DNA from: Burkholderia sp. SRS-46
GTDB taxonomy: Bacteria; Pseudomonadota; Gammaproteobacteria; Burkholderiales; Burkholderiaceae
Reading direction: 5' to 3'
NCBI RefSeq assembly: GCF_004343775.1
Contig: NZ_PTXL01000005.1
Span: 124,001 to 188,000 of the forward strand
DNA length: 64,000 nt
The translations under genes were made by a program, and so were the position numbers. This document shows, in pieces, positions 8,761-18,965 of this stretch. Below the pieces are notes generated by a model that worked only from the letters and a program-made list of their open reading frames with translations, made no database searches and was not told the DNA's origin. The stretch's first letter is position 1; every line of letters starts with the position of its first letter.

Positions 8761-9839
8761 TGCGACGCGAAATCGAATCGACGGACGACAGCGCCGCCCT
8801 GCTCGCGCAGGTCGAGGCCGCGCTGCACGACCGGCAGCCGCTGCGGATCCGCGGCGGTGACACCAAGGCATTCCTCGGCCGCCCGGTCGCCGCGCGCGAG
8901 CTCGACACGCGCACGCATCGCGGCATCGTCAGCTACGACCCGACCGAGCTGGTGGTCACGGCGCGCGCGGGCACGCCGCTCGCCGAGCTCGAAGCCGCGC
9001 TCGACGCGGCCGGCCAGATGCTGCCGTGCGAGCCGCCCGCGTTCGGCGGCGCGGCGACGGTCGGCGGGATGTTCGCGGCGGCGCTGTCCGGGCCGCGCCG
9101 GCCGTGGGCCGGCGCGGTGCGCGATTTCGTGCTCGGCTGCCGGGTGATCACCGGCCATGCGAAGCACTTGCGCTTCGGCGGCGAGGTGATGAAGAACGTC
9201 GCGGGCTACGACGTGTCGCGCCTGCTCGCCGGCAGCTTCGGCTGTCTCGGCCTCGTGACCGAGGTGTCGCTGAAGGTGCTGCCGAAGCCGCGCGCGACCC
9301 GCACCCTCATGCTTGCGCTCGATGCCGACGCCGCGCTGCAACGCGTCGCCACATGGCGCCGCGCAGGCCTGCCGCTCGCCGGCGCATGTCATGCCGAAGG
9401 CGTGCTGCGCGTGCGCGTCGAAGGCGGCGCGGGCTCCGTGAACGCAGCGCGCGCGACGATCGGCGGCGATGAAATGGACGATGCGGACAGCGCGTTCTGG
9501 GCACCGCTGCGCGCCTTCGCGCTGCCGTTCTTCGACGATCCGCGCCCGCTGTGGCGCGTGTCGGTGCCGGCCGCCGCACCACTCGGCACGCTGCCCGGCG
9601 GCGCCGTGCTGCTCGACTGGGGCGGCGCGCAGCGCTGGCTGAAAACCGACGCCGAGCCAGCCGACTTGCAGCGCATCGCCGCGCAATGCGGCGGGCATGC
9701 GACCTGCTTCACGCCCGGCGTGACGCCGGTGCCGTTCCAGCCGCTGCCGCCCGCGCTGCTGCGCGTGCATCGTGCGCTGAAGGCCCGGCTCGATCCGCAC
9801 GCGATCTTCAACCCCGGGCGCCTGCACGCCGAATTCTGA
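8760..9839 (+). CDS. glcE: Glycolate oxidase FAD-binding subunit GlcE
   Basis: The 359-residue protein carries a shorter PCMH FAD domain (RIRGGDTKAFLG, PPAFGGAATVGGMFAAALSGPRR, GEVMKNVAGYDVSRLLAGSFG). The start ATG shares its A with the glcD TGA, so translation is probably coupled. It forms the flavin module of glycolate oxidase together with GlcD. The terminal segment LKARLDPHAIFNPGRL is the conserved end of the family. Confidence 0.95.
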   Translation: MRREIESTDDSAALLAQVEAALHDRQPLRIRGGDTKAFLGRPVAARELDTRTHRGIVSYDPTELVVTARAGTPLAELEAALDAAGQMLPCEPPAFGGAATVGGMFAAALSGPRRPWAGAVRDFVLGCRVITGHAKHLRFGGEVMKNVAGYDVSRLLAGSFGCLGLVTEVSLKVLPKPRATRTLMLALDADAALQRVATWRRAGLPLAGACHAEGVLRVRVEGGAGSVNAARATIGGDEMDDADSAFWAPLRAFALPFFDDPRPLWRVSVPAAAPLGTLPGGAVLLDWGGAQRWLKTDAEPADLQRIAAQCGGHATCFTPGVTPVPFQPLPPALLRVHRALKARLDPHAIFNPGRLHAEF

Positions 9840-9850
9840 GAGACACGCCG

Positions 9851-11080
9851 ATGCAAACCAACCTCAGCGAAGCCAGCCGGGCTCACGCACGGGCCGACGA
9901 AGCGGAAGCGATCCTGCGCGCGTGCGTGCACTGCGGCTTCTGCAATGCAACCTGCCCGACCTACCAGGTGCTCGGCAACGAGCTCGACGGGCCGCGCGGC
10001 CGCATCTACCTGATCAAGCAGCTGCTCGAAGGCGAGCCCTGCGGCACGCGCACGCAGCAGCATCTCGACCGCTGCCTCAGCTGCCGCAACTGCGAAACGA
10101 CCTGCCCGTCCGGCGTGCGCTATCACATGCTGCTCGACATCGGCCGCGCGGAAGCCGAGAAAACCGCCCGGCGCCCGGCGCGCGAACGCCTGTTGCGCGC
10201 GGGCCTGCGCCACGTCGTGCCGCGCCCGGCCACCTTCGCCGCGCTGCTGAAGGCCGGGCGCGCGCTGCGCCCGCTGCTGCCCGGCACGCTGCGCGACAAG
10301 ATTCCGGCCGCGACGCCGGCCGCCGGCACGCGCCCGCCCGCGCGTCACGCGCGGCGGGTGCTGATGCTCGAGGGCTGCGTGCAGCCGTCGCTGTCGCCGA
10401 ACACCAACGCGGCGGCCGCGCGCGTGCTCGACCGGCTCGGCATCAGCGTGACGCCCGCGCCGCAGGCCGGCTGCTGCGGCGCGACCGAATACCACCTGAA
10501 CGCGCAGGACGCGGGCCTCGCCCGCGCGCGGCGCAACATCGACGCGTGGTGGCCGGCGATCGAGGCCGGCGCGGAGGCAATCGTGCTGACCGCGAGCGGC
10601 TGCGGCGCATTCGTGAAGGAATACGGCGACCTGCTGCGGTCCGACCCAGCCTACGCGGACAAGGCGCGGCGCGTGAGCGCGCTCGCGCGCGATCTCGCCG
10701 AGGTGATCACGACCGAGCCGCTCGATGCGCTGGAAGCGCTCATTGCGCCCGGCGCGCGCCGCATCGCGTTCCATTGCCCGTGCACGCTGCAGCACGCGCA
10801 GCGCCTCGGCGGCGCGGTGGAAAGCCTACTCGCGCGGCTCGGCTTCGATCTGACGAATGTCGCCGACGCGCACCTGTGCTGCGGCTCGGCCGGCACCTAC
10901 GCGCTGACGCAGCCCGAGCTCGCGACCACGCTGCGCGACAACAAGCTCGACGCGCTCGAAGCGCAGCGGCCGGACCTGATTGTCACCGCCAACGTCGGCT
11001 GCCAGACTCACCTGAACGGCGCGGGCCGCACGCCCGTGCGTCACTGGATCGAGCTGGTCGACATCCCCCATGTCAACTGA
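9851..11080 (+). CDS. glcF: Glycolate oxidase iron-sulfur subunit GlcF
   Basis: The 409-residue protein has two N-terminal 4Fe-4S motifs (Cys25-28-31-35 in CVHCGFCNATCP and Cys75-78-81-85 in CLSCRNCETTCP). Two CCG domains follow (AGCCGATEYHL and HLCCGSAGTY) of the heterodisulfide-reductase type. It passes electrons from the GlcD/GlcE flavins to the respiratory chain. It starts 11 bp after glcE. Confidence 0.95.
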   Translation: MQTNLSEASRAHARADEAEAILRACVHCGFCNATCPTYQVLGNELDGPRGRIYLIKQLLEGEPCGTRTQQHLDRCLSCRNCETTCPSGVRYHMLLDIGRAEAEKTARRPARERLLRAGLRHVVPRPATFAALLKAGRALRPLLPGTLRDKIPAATPAAGTRPPARHARRVLMLEGCVQPSLSPNTNAAAARVLDRLGISVTPAPQAGCCGATEYHLNAQDAGLARARRNIDAWWPAIEAGAEAIVLTASGCGAFVKEYGDLLRSDPAYADKARRVSALARDLAEVITTEPLDALEALIAPGARRIAFHCPCTLQHAQRLGGAVESLLARLGFDLTNVADAHLCCGSAGTYALTQPELATTLRDNKLDALEAQRPDLIVTANVGCQTHLNGAGRTPVRHWIELVDIPHVN

Positions 11081-11097
11081 TTGACGGAGAACCTGCC

Positions 11098-11502
11098 ATG
11101 CAAACCAAATCCGTACTCGAACGCGTCGACGCCGACCGCATGCTGGCCGCCGCCCGCGCCGAAGCCGAACGCCACGGCTGGGCCGTCACGATCGCGATCG
11201 TCGACGACGGCGGCCACCCGCTCGCGCTCACGCGCCTCGACGGCGCGTCGGCCGCGAGCGCGTACATCGCGCAGGAAAAAGCGCGCGCCGCCGCGCTCGG
11301 CCGGCGCGAGACCAAAGCGTATGAGGATATGATCAACGGTGGCCGCACCGCCTTCCTGAGCGTGCCGGTTTCGGGGCTTCTCGAAGGCGGCGTGCCGGTG
11401 ACGGTCGGCGGCCAGATTGCGGGCGCGATCGGCGTGTCTGGCGTAAAGTCGGAGCAGGACGCGCAGATCGCCCGCGCCGGCGTACAAAGCGTCGCGGCCT
11501 GA
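11098..11502 (+). CDS. glcG: GlcG/HbpS-family heme-binding-type protein
   Basis: The 134-residue protein matches the GlcG/HbpS fold ([33 protein letters not shown], and [32 protein letters not shown]). It is always found in glycolate operons but has no settled function; HbpS relatives bind heme. It lies 17 bp after glcF and 37 bp before glcB, and is clearly part of the operon. Confidence 0.88.
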   Translation: MQTKSVLERVDADRMLAAARAEAERHGWAVTIAIVDDGGHPLALTRLDGASAASAYIAQEKARAAALGRRETKAYEDMINGGRTAFLSVPVSGLLEGGVPVTVGGQIAGAIGVSGVKSEQDAQIARAGVQSVAA

Positions 11503-11539
11503 TCCGCGCGCGCCACATCTTTCCCCGGGAGGAATCACG

Positions 11540-13714
11540 ATGATCGACCATGACGGACTGCAAGTCGCGCCAGCGCTGAGCCAGTTCATCGAAAACGAAG
11601 CGCTGCCGGGCACCGGCATCGACAGGGCGGCATTCTGGCGCGGCTTCTCCGCGCTGGTGCACGAGCTTGCGCCGCGCAACCGCGAACTGCTCGCGGAACG
11701 CGACCGCCTGCAACTGGAACTCGACGCGTGGCACCGCGCGCACCCCGGCCCGGTGCGCGACCACGCCGCGTATCGCGCGTTCCTCGAGCAGATCGGCTAC
11801 CTGGTGCCCGCACCGTCGAACGTCGCGGCAGCCACCGCGAACGTCGACAGCGAGATCGCCGGGCAGGCCGGCCCGCAGCTCGTCGTTCCGCTGTCGAACC
11901 CGCGCTACGCGCTCAACGCGGCGAACGCGCGCTGGGGCAGCCTGTACGACGCGCTGTACGGCACCGACGCGCTGCCGGAAGACAACGGCGCCGAGCGCAC
12001 CTCGGCCTACAACCCGACGCGCGGCCAGCACGTGATCGACTACGCGCGCGGCGTGCTCGACAACGCGGCGCCGCTCGCGCGCGGCTCGCACCGCGACGCG
12101 CTGCGCTATCGCGTGCAGGACGGCCAGCTCGCCGTCGACACGAAAGAGGGCGCCACCGCGCTCGCGCAGCCCGCGCAGTTCGCCGGCTACCAGGGCGCGG
12201 CCGACGCGCCGTCGGCGATCCTGCTGAAGCACAACGGCCTGCACCTCGAGATCCAGATCGACGCATCGACGCCGATCGGCCGCGCCGATCCCGCGAACGT
12301 GAAGGACGTCGTGCTCGAGGCGGCGGTCAGCACGATCATCGACTGCGAGGATTCGGTCGCGGCGGTCGACGCCGACGACAAGGTGCAGCTCTACCGCAAC
12401 TGGCTCGGCCTGATGCAGGGCACGCTCGTCGAGGAAGTCGCGAAGGGCGGCAAGACCATCACGCGCCGCCTGAACGCGGACCGCGACTACACCACGCCCG
12501 CCGGCGGCACGCTGACGCTGCACGGCCGCTCGCTGCTGTTCATCCGCAACGTCGGCCACCTGATGACCAACGGCGCGGTGCTCGACCGCGACGGCAACGA
12601 AATTCCGGAAGGCATCCTCGACGGCGTCGTCACGACGCTGTGCGCGCTGCACGACCTGAAGGCGAAGCGCAACTCGCGCACCGGCTCGATCTACATCGTG
12701 AAGCCGAAGATGCACGGCCCGGCCGAGGTCGCGTTCGCCGACACGCTGTTCGCGCGCGTCGAGGACCTGGTCGGCCTGCCGCGCCACACGCTGAAGATGG
12801 GCATCATGGACGAGGAGCGCCGCACCAGCGTGAACCTCGCCGCCTGCATCGCGGCGGCGGCCGCGCGCGTCGCGTTCATCAACACGGGCTTCCTCGACCG
12901 CACCGGCGACGAGATGCATTCGTCGATGGAAGCGGGCCCGATGATCCGCAAGGGCGACATGAAATCGTCCGCGTGGATCACCGCATACGAGCGCAACAAC
13001 GTGCTCGCCGGCCTGTCGGCGGGCCTGCGCGGCCGCGCGCAGATCGGCAAGGGCATGTGGGCGATGCCGGACCTGATGCACGCGATGCTCGAACAGAAGA
13101 TCGGCCATCCGCGCGCGGGCGCGAACACCGCCTGGGTGCCGTCGCCGACCGCGGCGACGCTGCACGCGCTGCACTATCACCTCGTCGACGTGCAGGCCGT
13201 CCAGCAGGAACTCGAGAAAATCCCGTACGCGAGCGAGCGCGACGCGCTGCTCGAAGGGCTGCTGACGATCCCGGTCGTCGAGCGCGCCGCATGGAGCGAG
13301 GACGAGATCCTGCGCGAGGTCGAGAACAACGCGCAGGGCATCCTCGGCTACGTCGTGCGCTGGGTCGAACAGGGCGTCGGCTGCTCGAAGGTGCCCGACA
13401 TCAACAACGTCGGCCTGATGGAAGACCGCGCGACGCTGCGCATCTCGAGCCAGCACATCGCGAACTGGCTGCGCCACGGCGTGATCACCGAGGACTTCGT
13501 GCTCGGCGTGTTCAAGCGCATGGCGCGCGTCGTCGACGGGCAGAACGCCGGCGATCCGGCGTATCGGCCGATGGCGCCCGACTTCGATGCGTCGTATGCG
13601 TTCAAGGCCGCGTGCGCGCTCGCGCTGCAGGGCACCGCGCAGCCGAGCGGCTACACCGAGCCGCTGCTGCACCAGTTCCGGCTCGCGTACAAGCAACACC
13701 AGCGCGCCGGCTGA
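11540..13714 (+). CDS. glcB: Malate synthase G
   Basis: The 724-residue protein has the length of isoform G. Catalytic-region segments are visible: [48 protein letters not shown], and the C-terminal [16 protein letters not shown] with its catalytic aspartate region. It condenses glyoxylate with acetyl-CoA to malate, using the glyoxylate made by GlcDEF. It ends the operon before a strong terminator. Confidence 0.96.
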   Translation: MIDHDGLQVAPALSQFIENEALPGTGIDRAAFWRGFSALVHELAPRNRELLAERDRLQLELDAWHRAHPGPVRDHAAYRAFLEQIGYLVPAPSNVAAATANVDSEIAGQAGPQLVVPLSNPRYALNAANARWGSLYDALYGTDALPEDNGAERTSAYNPTRGQHVIDYARGVLDNAAPLARGSHRDALRYRVQDGQLAVDTKEGATALAQPAQFAGYQGAADAPSAILLKHNGLHLEIQIDASTPIGRADPANVKDVVLEAAVSTIIDCEDSVAAVDADDKVQLYRNWLGLMQGTLVEEVAKGGKTITRRLNADRDYTTPAGGTLTLHGRSLLFIRNVGHLMTNGAVLDRDGNEIPEGILDGVVTTLCALHDLKAKRNSRTGSIYIVKPKMHGPAEVAFADTLFARVEDLVGLPRHTLKMGIMDEERRTSVNLAACIAAAAARVAFINTGFLDRTGDEMHSSMEAGPMIRKGDMKSSAWITAYERNNVLAGLSAGLRGRAQIGKGMWAMPDLMHAMLEQKIGHPRAGANTAWVPSPTAATLHALHYHLVDVQAVQQELEKIPYASERDALLEGLLTIPVVERAAWSEDEILREVENNAQGILGYVVRWVEQGVGCSKVPDINNVGLMEDRATLRISSQHIANWLRHGVITEDFVLGVFKRMARVVDGQNAGDPAYRPMAPDFDASYAFKAACALALQGTAQPSGYTEPLLHQFRLAYKQHQRAG

Positions 13715-13755
13715 CCCAGGCGCACGCGGGCCCGGCCCGCGTGCTTCGACCCCGA

Positions 13756-13786
13756 ACGGGCGGCCACTGCGGCCGCCCGTTTTTTT
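13756..13786 (+). terminator. Rho-independent terminator of the glc operon
   Basis: A 10-bp perfect GC stem (ACGGGCGGCC / GGCCGCCCGT) with a 5-base loop is followed by six T residues, 42 bp after the glcB stop. Confidence 0.93.
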
Positions 13787-14133
13787 GCGGCGGTGCGCCA
13801 CGTCCGTGACAATCTTTCGGATCACGCACCATTGCCGCGAACGGGTGCACATCAACCGTGTTCGACAATGCTGGCGCATGCGGATGCGCGCGCTATACTG
13901 CGTGCGATGCGCGCCGGATACGTTGAACCAAAGCGGTTCGGTGTGCTTCGGACGGTCGCGGCGCGCCGCCATATTCACCCATGATGCACGCCGATCACCC
14001 GTCAATCGTTTCCGCATGACCGGGAGAGACTCACCCGGATGGGCCTACCCCCCATCCGACCAGAAAAGCCGTACCGGATCGACGCGAATATCGTCACACG
14101 AACAAACGCATCGGCCCGTCGCACACGGCGGCG
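13787..14133. other. Intergenic spacer, glcB terminator to diguanylate cyclase
   Basis: About 350 bp without a convincing gene. A weak promoter-like CGCTATACT lies near 13899. Short frames here have no family resemblance. Confidence 0.5.
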
Positions 14134-15714
14134 ATGCCTACCGATCTTCGGAAAATGGCAGACACCGACTACGCAGAGCCCAGCGAGCCCGGCCGGACGA
14201 GCCGGATTGCCGCGCATCTGCGCCGGTTGTTGATCCCGCACCTGATCTTCTACTCAGGGCTGCTGATCGCATTGCTCCTGCTGCTGCTGTGCGGCATCGT
14301 GCTCTACGAGGCCCGCGTCGACGCGCGCGAGCGCGCGCGCACCACGCTGCAGAACCTCGCGCTGATGGCCGCATGGGACATCGAGCGCAACATCGAGATC
14401 TATTCGCTGTCGCTGCAGGCGGTCGTCGACGGGCAGAACCAGCCCGACGTCGTCCGCCTGCCGATGCCGCTGCGCCGCCAGGTGCTGTTCGACCGCGCGA
14501 CCGCGGCCCGCTACCTCGGCGGCATCTACGCGATGGACGCGCACGGCAACATCGTGGTGGACGGCGCGAGCGACGTGCCGCGCCGCGCCAATTTCGGCAA
14601 CGAGCCCTACTTCACCGTGCATCGCGACCACCCGAACGTCGGCCTGTTCATCAGCGACCCGTATCGGTCGCGGCTGCGCAACGGCTCGCCGAGCATCGCG
14701 CTCAGCCGGCGCATCTCGCAGCCCGACGGCTCGTTCGGCGGCATCGCGGTGATGTCGGTCCGGCTCGAGTATTTCCGGGACCTGTTCGCGCGCCTCACGC
14801 TCGGCGAGCGCGGCTCGATGTCGCTGATCGGGACCAACGGCCGGATGGTGATGCGCAAGCCGTTCGATCCGAAGATCATCGGCCGCGACATCAGCAAGGC
14901 CAGCACGTTCAAGCGTTTCATGACCGCCCGCGAAGGCAGCTTCGCCGACACCGCGTCGATCGACGGCGTGCGCCGCCTGTACGTGTTCCGGCACCTGGAC
15001 AACCTGCCGCTGATCATCATGGTGGCCGAGGCCGAGTCGGACATCTACGCCGCGTGGTACGACCGCGCGATTCCGGTCGGCTCCGCGATGGTGCTGCTCG
15101 CGCTCGGCTTCGTCGGCCTGTCGCTGCTGCTCGACGTGCAGTTGCGCAAGCGCCATCGCGCGGAAACCGAGCTGCAGGCGCTCGCGCGCACCGACGGCCT
15201 CACCGGCCTCGACAACCGCCGCATGCTCGACGTCACGCTCGCGCGCGAATGGCGCCGCGCCGCGCGCTCGCAGCATGCGCTGTCGCTGCTGTTCGTCGAC
15301 GTCGACCACTTCAAGCGCTACAACGACACGCAGGGCCACCAGGCGGGCGACGACGCGCTCGCCGCGGTCGCGCGCTGCCTCGCCGGCTGCCTGCGCCGCC
15401 CGGCCGACTACGCGGCGCGCTACGGCGGCGAGGAATTCGTCGTGATCCTGCCGGACATCGATTCGAACGGCGCGGCGACGATCGCCGAAACGATCCGCGC
15501 GGGCATCTACGACCTCGGCATCCGGCACGACGCGAGCGAGTTCGGCCGCCTGACCGCCAGCCTCGGCGTGACGACCTGCTTCCCGCAATGGGACGGCGGC
15601 GTCCAGGCCGCGCTGAAGCTCGCCGACGACGCGCTGTACCGCGCGAAGGAAAGCGGGCGCAACCAGGTGGTCGTGCAGGCCGCGGTGGTGCGCTTCGCGC
15701 GGCAGCGGGCGTAA
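14134..15714 (+). CDS. Membrane diguanylate cyclase with periplasmic Cache sensor
   Basis: The 526-residue protein has an N-terminal transmembrane helix (about residues 33-60), a periplasmic double-Cache region (to about 310), a second helix (residues 312-330) and a C-terminal GGDEF domain. The active site reads GGEEF at 431-435. An RPAD inhibitory I-site sits at 422-425, exactly five residues upstream. It should make c-di-GMP from GTP in response to an external ligand and be subject to product inhibition. No partner gene is obvious; the kinase gene downstream is about 150 bp away. Confidence 0.92.
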   Translation: MPTDLRKMADTDYAEPSEPGRTSRIAAHLRRLLIPHLIFYSGLLIALLLLLLCGIVLYEARVDARERARTTLQNLALMAAWDIERNIEIYSLSLQAVVDGQNQPDVVRLPMPLRRQVLFDRATAARYLGGIYAMDAHGNIVVDGASDVPRRANFGNEPYFTVHRDHPNVGLFISDPYRSRLRNGSPSIALSRRISQPDGSFGGIAVMSVRLEYFRDLFARLTLGERGSMSLIGTNGRMVMRKPFDPKIIGRDISKASTFKRFMTAREGSFADTASIDGVRRLYVFRHLDNLPLIIMVAEAESDIYAAWYDRAIPVGSAMVLLALGFVGLSLLLDVQLRKRHRAETELQALARTDGLTGLDNRRMLDVTLAREWRRAARSQHALSLLFVDVDHFKRYNDTQGHQAGDDALAAVARCLAGCLRRPADYAARYGGEEFVVILPDIDSNGAATIAETIRAGIYDLGIRHDASEFGRLTASLGVTTCFPQWDGGVQAALKLADDALYRAKESGRNQVVVQAAVVRFARQRA

Positions 15715-15863
15715 CCGGCGCGCGCAGGTTCCGCGGCCTCCCGTCTCCGGCCCACCCCGCCCGCCGCCGCCCGCCCGCCCGCCCGCAAAATCGCCGACAA
15801 TATCGGCTCGCCGCACCGGCCCGCCGCGCCGACACAGGCCCGTCCGGCCGGGCCCACACCATC

Positions 15864-17246
15864 ATGAGACTCAAGGCAAAGATTTTCCTCCTGGCCATCG
15901 TGCCGTTCCTCGTCGCGATCGCAGGCATCGGCTTCGGCGTGCGTCAGCAGGCGACGTCGCTCGCGCGCACCCAGCACGCGACGATCCAGGCTGCCTACCT
16001 GTCGAGCAAGGAAGTCGAACTCAAGCATTACGTCGACCTCGCGACGAGCGCGATCATGCCGCTCTACGACGCGAGCGGCCGCAACGCGCGCGACGACGCG
16101 CTGCTGCGCACGCAGGCGCTCGCGATGCTGCAGAAAATGGACTTCGGCCGCGACGGCTATTTCTTCGTGTACGACCTGCACGGCAATTCGCTGATGCATC
16201 CGCGCGAGCCCGAGCGGGTCGGGCACAACTTCTGGTCGATGCGCGACGCGCAAGGCGGCATGACGATCCAGCAGCTGATCGGCGCCGCGTCGCACGGCGG
16301 CGGCTACGTGCGCTACACCTGGCAGCGTCCGTCGACCGGGCTGCCCGCGCCGAAGCTCGGCTACGTCGTCGCGCTCGAGCGCTGGGGCTGGATGGTCGGC
16401 ACCGGCATCTATCTCGACGACGTCGACAACGCACTGCAGCGGATCGACGCGCGCGCGTCCGCGAACATCGAGCGGACGATGAGCTGGCTCACCGCGATCG
16501 CGCTGACGGGCGCGGCGGCGATCGCCGTCTGCGCGCTGGTGCTGAACGTCAGCGAGTCGCGCAGCGCGGACGCGAAGCTCAAGCAGCTCGCGCAGCGCGT
16601 CGTCGAATCGCAGGAACAGGAGCGCGCGCGGCTGTCGCGCGAACTGCACGACGGCATCAGCCAGATGATGGTGTCGGCGAAGCTGATGCTCGAATCGGCG
16701 CTCGCGCGCTTCGAGCGCGGCGCGACGCGCATGCCCGAGGCCGAGCAGGCGCTCGCGTCCGGCGTCGTGCGGCTCGGCGACACGCTGCGCGAAGTGCGGC
16801 GCATCTCGCACGCGCTGCGCCCGGCGATGCTCGACGATCTCGGCCTCGCGGCCGCGCTCGACCAGTTGATCCGCGAGCTCGGCGCGGAAAGCGGCATCGA
16901 CATCGGCTACACGCAGGTCGCGCACAGCGGCGCGCGGCCGCTGCCCGCGGCCGCCAACACCGCGCTGTTCCGGATCGCGCAGGAAGCACTCAGCAACATC
17001 GTGCATCACGCGCACGCATCGCGCGCCGCGGTCACGCTCGACGTCGGCGCGCACGCGGTCACGCTGACCATCGCCGACAACGGCTGCGGCTTCGACGCCG
17101 AGCGCTCGCAGGCCGACGCGCGCCGCGGCATCGGCCTGCGCAACATGCGCGAACGCCTCGATGCGCTCGGCGGCATGCTGACGATCACGTCGCAGGTCGG
17201 CCACACCGTGGTGGCCGCGCGCGTCCCGCTGACTTCACCGGCCTGA
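15864..17246 (+). CDS. Cache-domain sensor histidine kinase, NarX/DesK-type
   Basis: The 460-residue protein has a signal-anchor helix (residues 5-25), a periplasmic single Cache_2 domain (YFFVYDLHGNSLMHP, GYVVALERWGWMVGTGIYLDDV), a second helix (residues 210-235) and a HisKA_3 domain. Phospho-acceptor His262 lies in SRELHDGISQMM, and an HATPase with N-box ALSNIVHHAHAS and GIGLRNMRERL follows. Its LuxR-type regulator is the next gene, 39 bp downstream. Start ATG 15864 gives a proper signal anchor. Cache_2 domains often sense small organic acids; the ligand here is unknown. Confidence 0.9.
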   Translation: MRLKAKIFLLAIVPFLVAIAGIGFGVRQQATSLARTQHATIQAAYLSSKEVELKHYVDLATSAIMPLYDASGRNARDDALLRTQALAMLQKMDFGRDGYFFVYDLHGNSLMHPREPERVGHNFWSMRDAQGGMTIQQLIGAASHGGGYVRYTWQRPSTGLPAPKLGYVVALERWGWMVGTGIYLDDVDNALQRIDARASANIERTMSWLTAIALTGAAAIAVCALVLNVSESRSADAKLKQLAQRVVESQEQERARLSRELHDGISQMMVSAKLMLESALARFERGATRMPEAEQALASGVVRLGDTLREVRRISHALRPAMLDDLGLAAALDQLIRELGAESGIDIGYTQVAHSGARPLPAAANTALFRIAQEALSNIVHHAHASRAAVTLDVGAHAVTLTIADNGCGFDAERSQADARRGIGLRNMRERLDALGGMLTITSQVGHTVVAARVPLTSPA

Positions 17247-17285
17247 CGGCGCGCGCCGCTGCCCCATACAAGGAGACCCCCGCCC

Positions 17286-17966
17286 ATGAGCGCCCCGGAC
17301 ATCCCCGCCCGCCAGTCCACCGGGCCCGCCGAGTCCGTCACCCAGCCGGTCGCCCGCCTGCTGCTCGTCGACGATCATCCGCTGGTGCGCGACGGCCTGC
17401 GCATGCGCCTCGAAGCGGCCGACCTGTCGGTCGTCGGCGAGGCCGGCAACGCGGACGAGGCGCTGGCGCTCGCCGAGACGCTCGAGCCGGATCTCGCGCT
17501 GATGGACGTCGGCATGACCGGGATGAACGGCATCGCGCTCGCCGGCGTGTTCCACGAGCGCTTTCCCGGCATCCGCGTGCTGATGCTGTCGATGCACGAC
17601 AACGTCGAATACGTGACCCAGGCCGTGCGCGCGGGCGCGAGCGGCTACCTGCTGAAGGATTCGCCGGCAAGCGAGATCGTGCGCGCGATCGGCGCGGTGC
17701 TCGCGGGCCACACGTTCTTCAGCGAAGGGCTCGCCGCGCGGATGATCCACGCGAGCGCGGCGGCCTCGCCGCTCGACCGGCTGACGCCGCGCGAACGCGA
17801 CATCCTCGAGGCGCTCGCCGAAGGGCTGTCGAGCAAGCAGATCGCGCAGCAGACCGGGCTGTCGGTGCGCACCGTCGAGACCCACCGGCTCAACCTGAAG
17901 CGCAAGCTCGACATCGACGGGCAGGCCGAGCTGATCAAGTTCGCGGTCGAGCACCGGCGGCGGTGA
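17286..17966 (+). CDS. NarL/LuxR-family response regulator
   Basis: The 226-residue protein has a receiver domain with Asp74 as phospho-acceptor (LALMDVGMTGMNG) and lysine in YLLKDSPASE. A C-terminal LuxR helix-turn-helix follows (LTPRERDILEALAEGLSSKQIAQQTGLSVRTVETHRLNLKRKL). It pairs with the upstream Cache kinase. The target genes are not apparent from the sequence. Confidence 0.93.
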   Translation: MSAPDIPARQSTGPAESVTQPVARLLLVDDHPLVRDGLRMRLEAADLSVVGEAGNADEALALAETLEPDLALMDVGMTGMNGIALAGVFHERFPGIRVLMLSMHDNVEYVTQAVRAGASGYLLKDSPASEIVRAIGAVLAGHTFFSEGLAARMIHASAAASPLDRLTPRERDILEALAEGLSSKQIAQQTGLSVRTVETHRLNLKRKLDIDGQAELIKFAVEHRRR

Positions 17967-18001
17967 CGGCATCGCCGGCAATGGCACCGGCATCCGCGCA
18001 G

Positions 18002-18030
18002 GCAACAAAAAAAGGCGCCGGAGGCGCCCT
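18002..18030 (-). terminator. Terminator downstream of hpnM
   Basis: On the minus strand GGGCGCC-TCC-GGCGCC is followed by a run of seven T residues. It lies 27 bp past the hpnM stop and probably ends that transcript; the response-regulator gene converges on it. Confidence 0.85.
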
Positions 18031-18056
18031 TCGTACATCGCGAACCGCCGCTGCGG

Positions 18057-18653
18057 TCAGTTCGTGCGTGCGTTGTGCTTCTGCAGATACGCGATCAGGC
18101 CGTCGATGCCGCCCTGCGACAGCTGGGTCTTGAACTGCCCCTGGTAGACCTGGATCAGCCACGCGCCCGACATGTCGATGTCGTAGATCTTCCAGTCGTT
18201 GCCGACCTTGCCGAGCCGGTAGCCGACCGACTGGCTGTCGCCCGGCGTCGTCACCGTCGACTGCACCAGCGCGTCGGCGCCCGCCGCGCTGCCCGCCTTG
18301 AACGAGAACTTCGCGTCCTGGCCGCCGAGCTGCGCGAGCGATGCGGCATACGTGCGCGTCATCAGCAGCTTGAACTGCTTGTACAGCTCCTGCTGCTGTT
18401 GCGGCGTCGCCTGCTTCCACGCGTCGCCCACCGCGATGCGGGTCGTGCGCTCGAAGTTCGTCGCCGGCAGGAAGCGCGCCTCGACCACCTGCGTGACCTT
18501 CGCCATGTCGCCGCCGCGCGCGGCCGGATCGGCCTTCATCGCGTTGACGGTGCCCTCGACCGCATTACGGACGATGTCGACCGGCGCGCTCTGCGCGAAA
18601 GCGGAAATCGACACGGTGGCCGCGGCGAGAAAAGCAAACAGATGACGTTTCAT
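18057..18653 (-). CDS. hpnM: MlaC/Ttg2D-family periplasmic lipid-binding protein, HpnM-like
   Basis: The 198-residue protein has a Sec signal peptide (MKRHLFAFLAAATVSISAFAQ) and the MlaC/Ttg2 fold (RFLPATNFERTTRIAVGDAWKQATPQQQQELYKQFKLLMTRTYAASL, GVDDWKIYDIDM-like strand). Family members ferry phospholipids between membranes; the HpnM branch is linked to hopanoid transport. It is divergent from hpnN across 312 bp, which supports the hopanoid assignment over a general MlaC role. Confidence 0.82.
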   Translation of the reverse strand: MKRHLFAFLAAATVSISAFAQSAPVDIVRNAVEGTVNAMKADPAARGGDMAKVTQVVEARFLPATNFERTTRIAVGDAWKQATPQQQQELYKQFKLLMTRTYAASLAQLGGQDAKFSFKAGSAAGADALVQSTVTTPGDSQSVGYRLGKVGNDWKIYDIDMSGAWLIQVYQGQFKTQLSQGGIDGLIAYLQKHNARTN

Positions 18654-18965
18654 ACGGATATCGCACTCGGTAAGGAAAGACGGACGGCGCGGCGCGCCGC
18701 CCGGTCGACGCAAGTATAGCGGGCCTCGCGCCCAGCTGCCGTAAGGTGACCGACTGTTACCTTTGACGCCGATTGTCACAAGCGCGCCCGCCAACGGTCG
18801 CCGCACCGCGCGAAGTAAACGGATCCTTACATCGCGGCCGGCGCCGATTCCGCCGCCCCGGGCAAATATCCTTTCGGCCCCGAAACACCCCGGCGTCACG
18901 ACCGACGCCGCGCCGCGCCGGTATACTTGGCTACTTTGCCTTTTCGAGCCCCACCCCGCCGCCTC
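18654..18965. other. Divergent hpnM/hpnN promoter region
   Basis: This 312-bp spacer separates two divergent genes and must hold both promoters. A GGTATACTTGG near 18920 could be part of the rightward one. I see no clear operator or extra gene. Confidence 0.5.

Noticed and set aside
11333..14017. 894-codon minus-strand frame opposite malate synthase G
   Set aside because: Antisense shadow of glcB with biased composition and no recognisable domain.
14254..17204. Long minus-strand frames opposite the diguanylate cyclase and histidine kinase genes
   Set aside because: Arg-rich shadow frames; the plus strand has intact GGDEF and kinase motifs.
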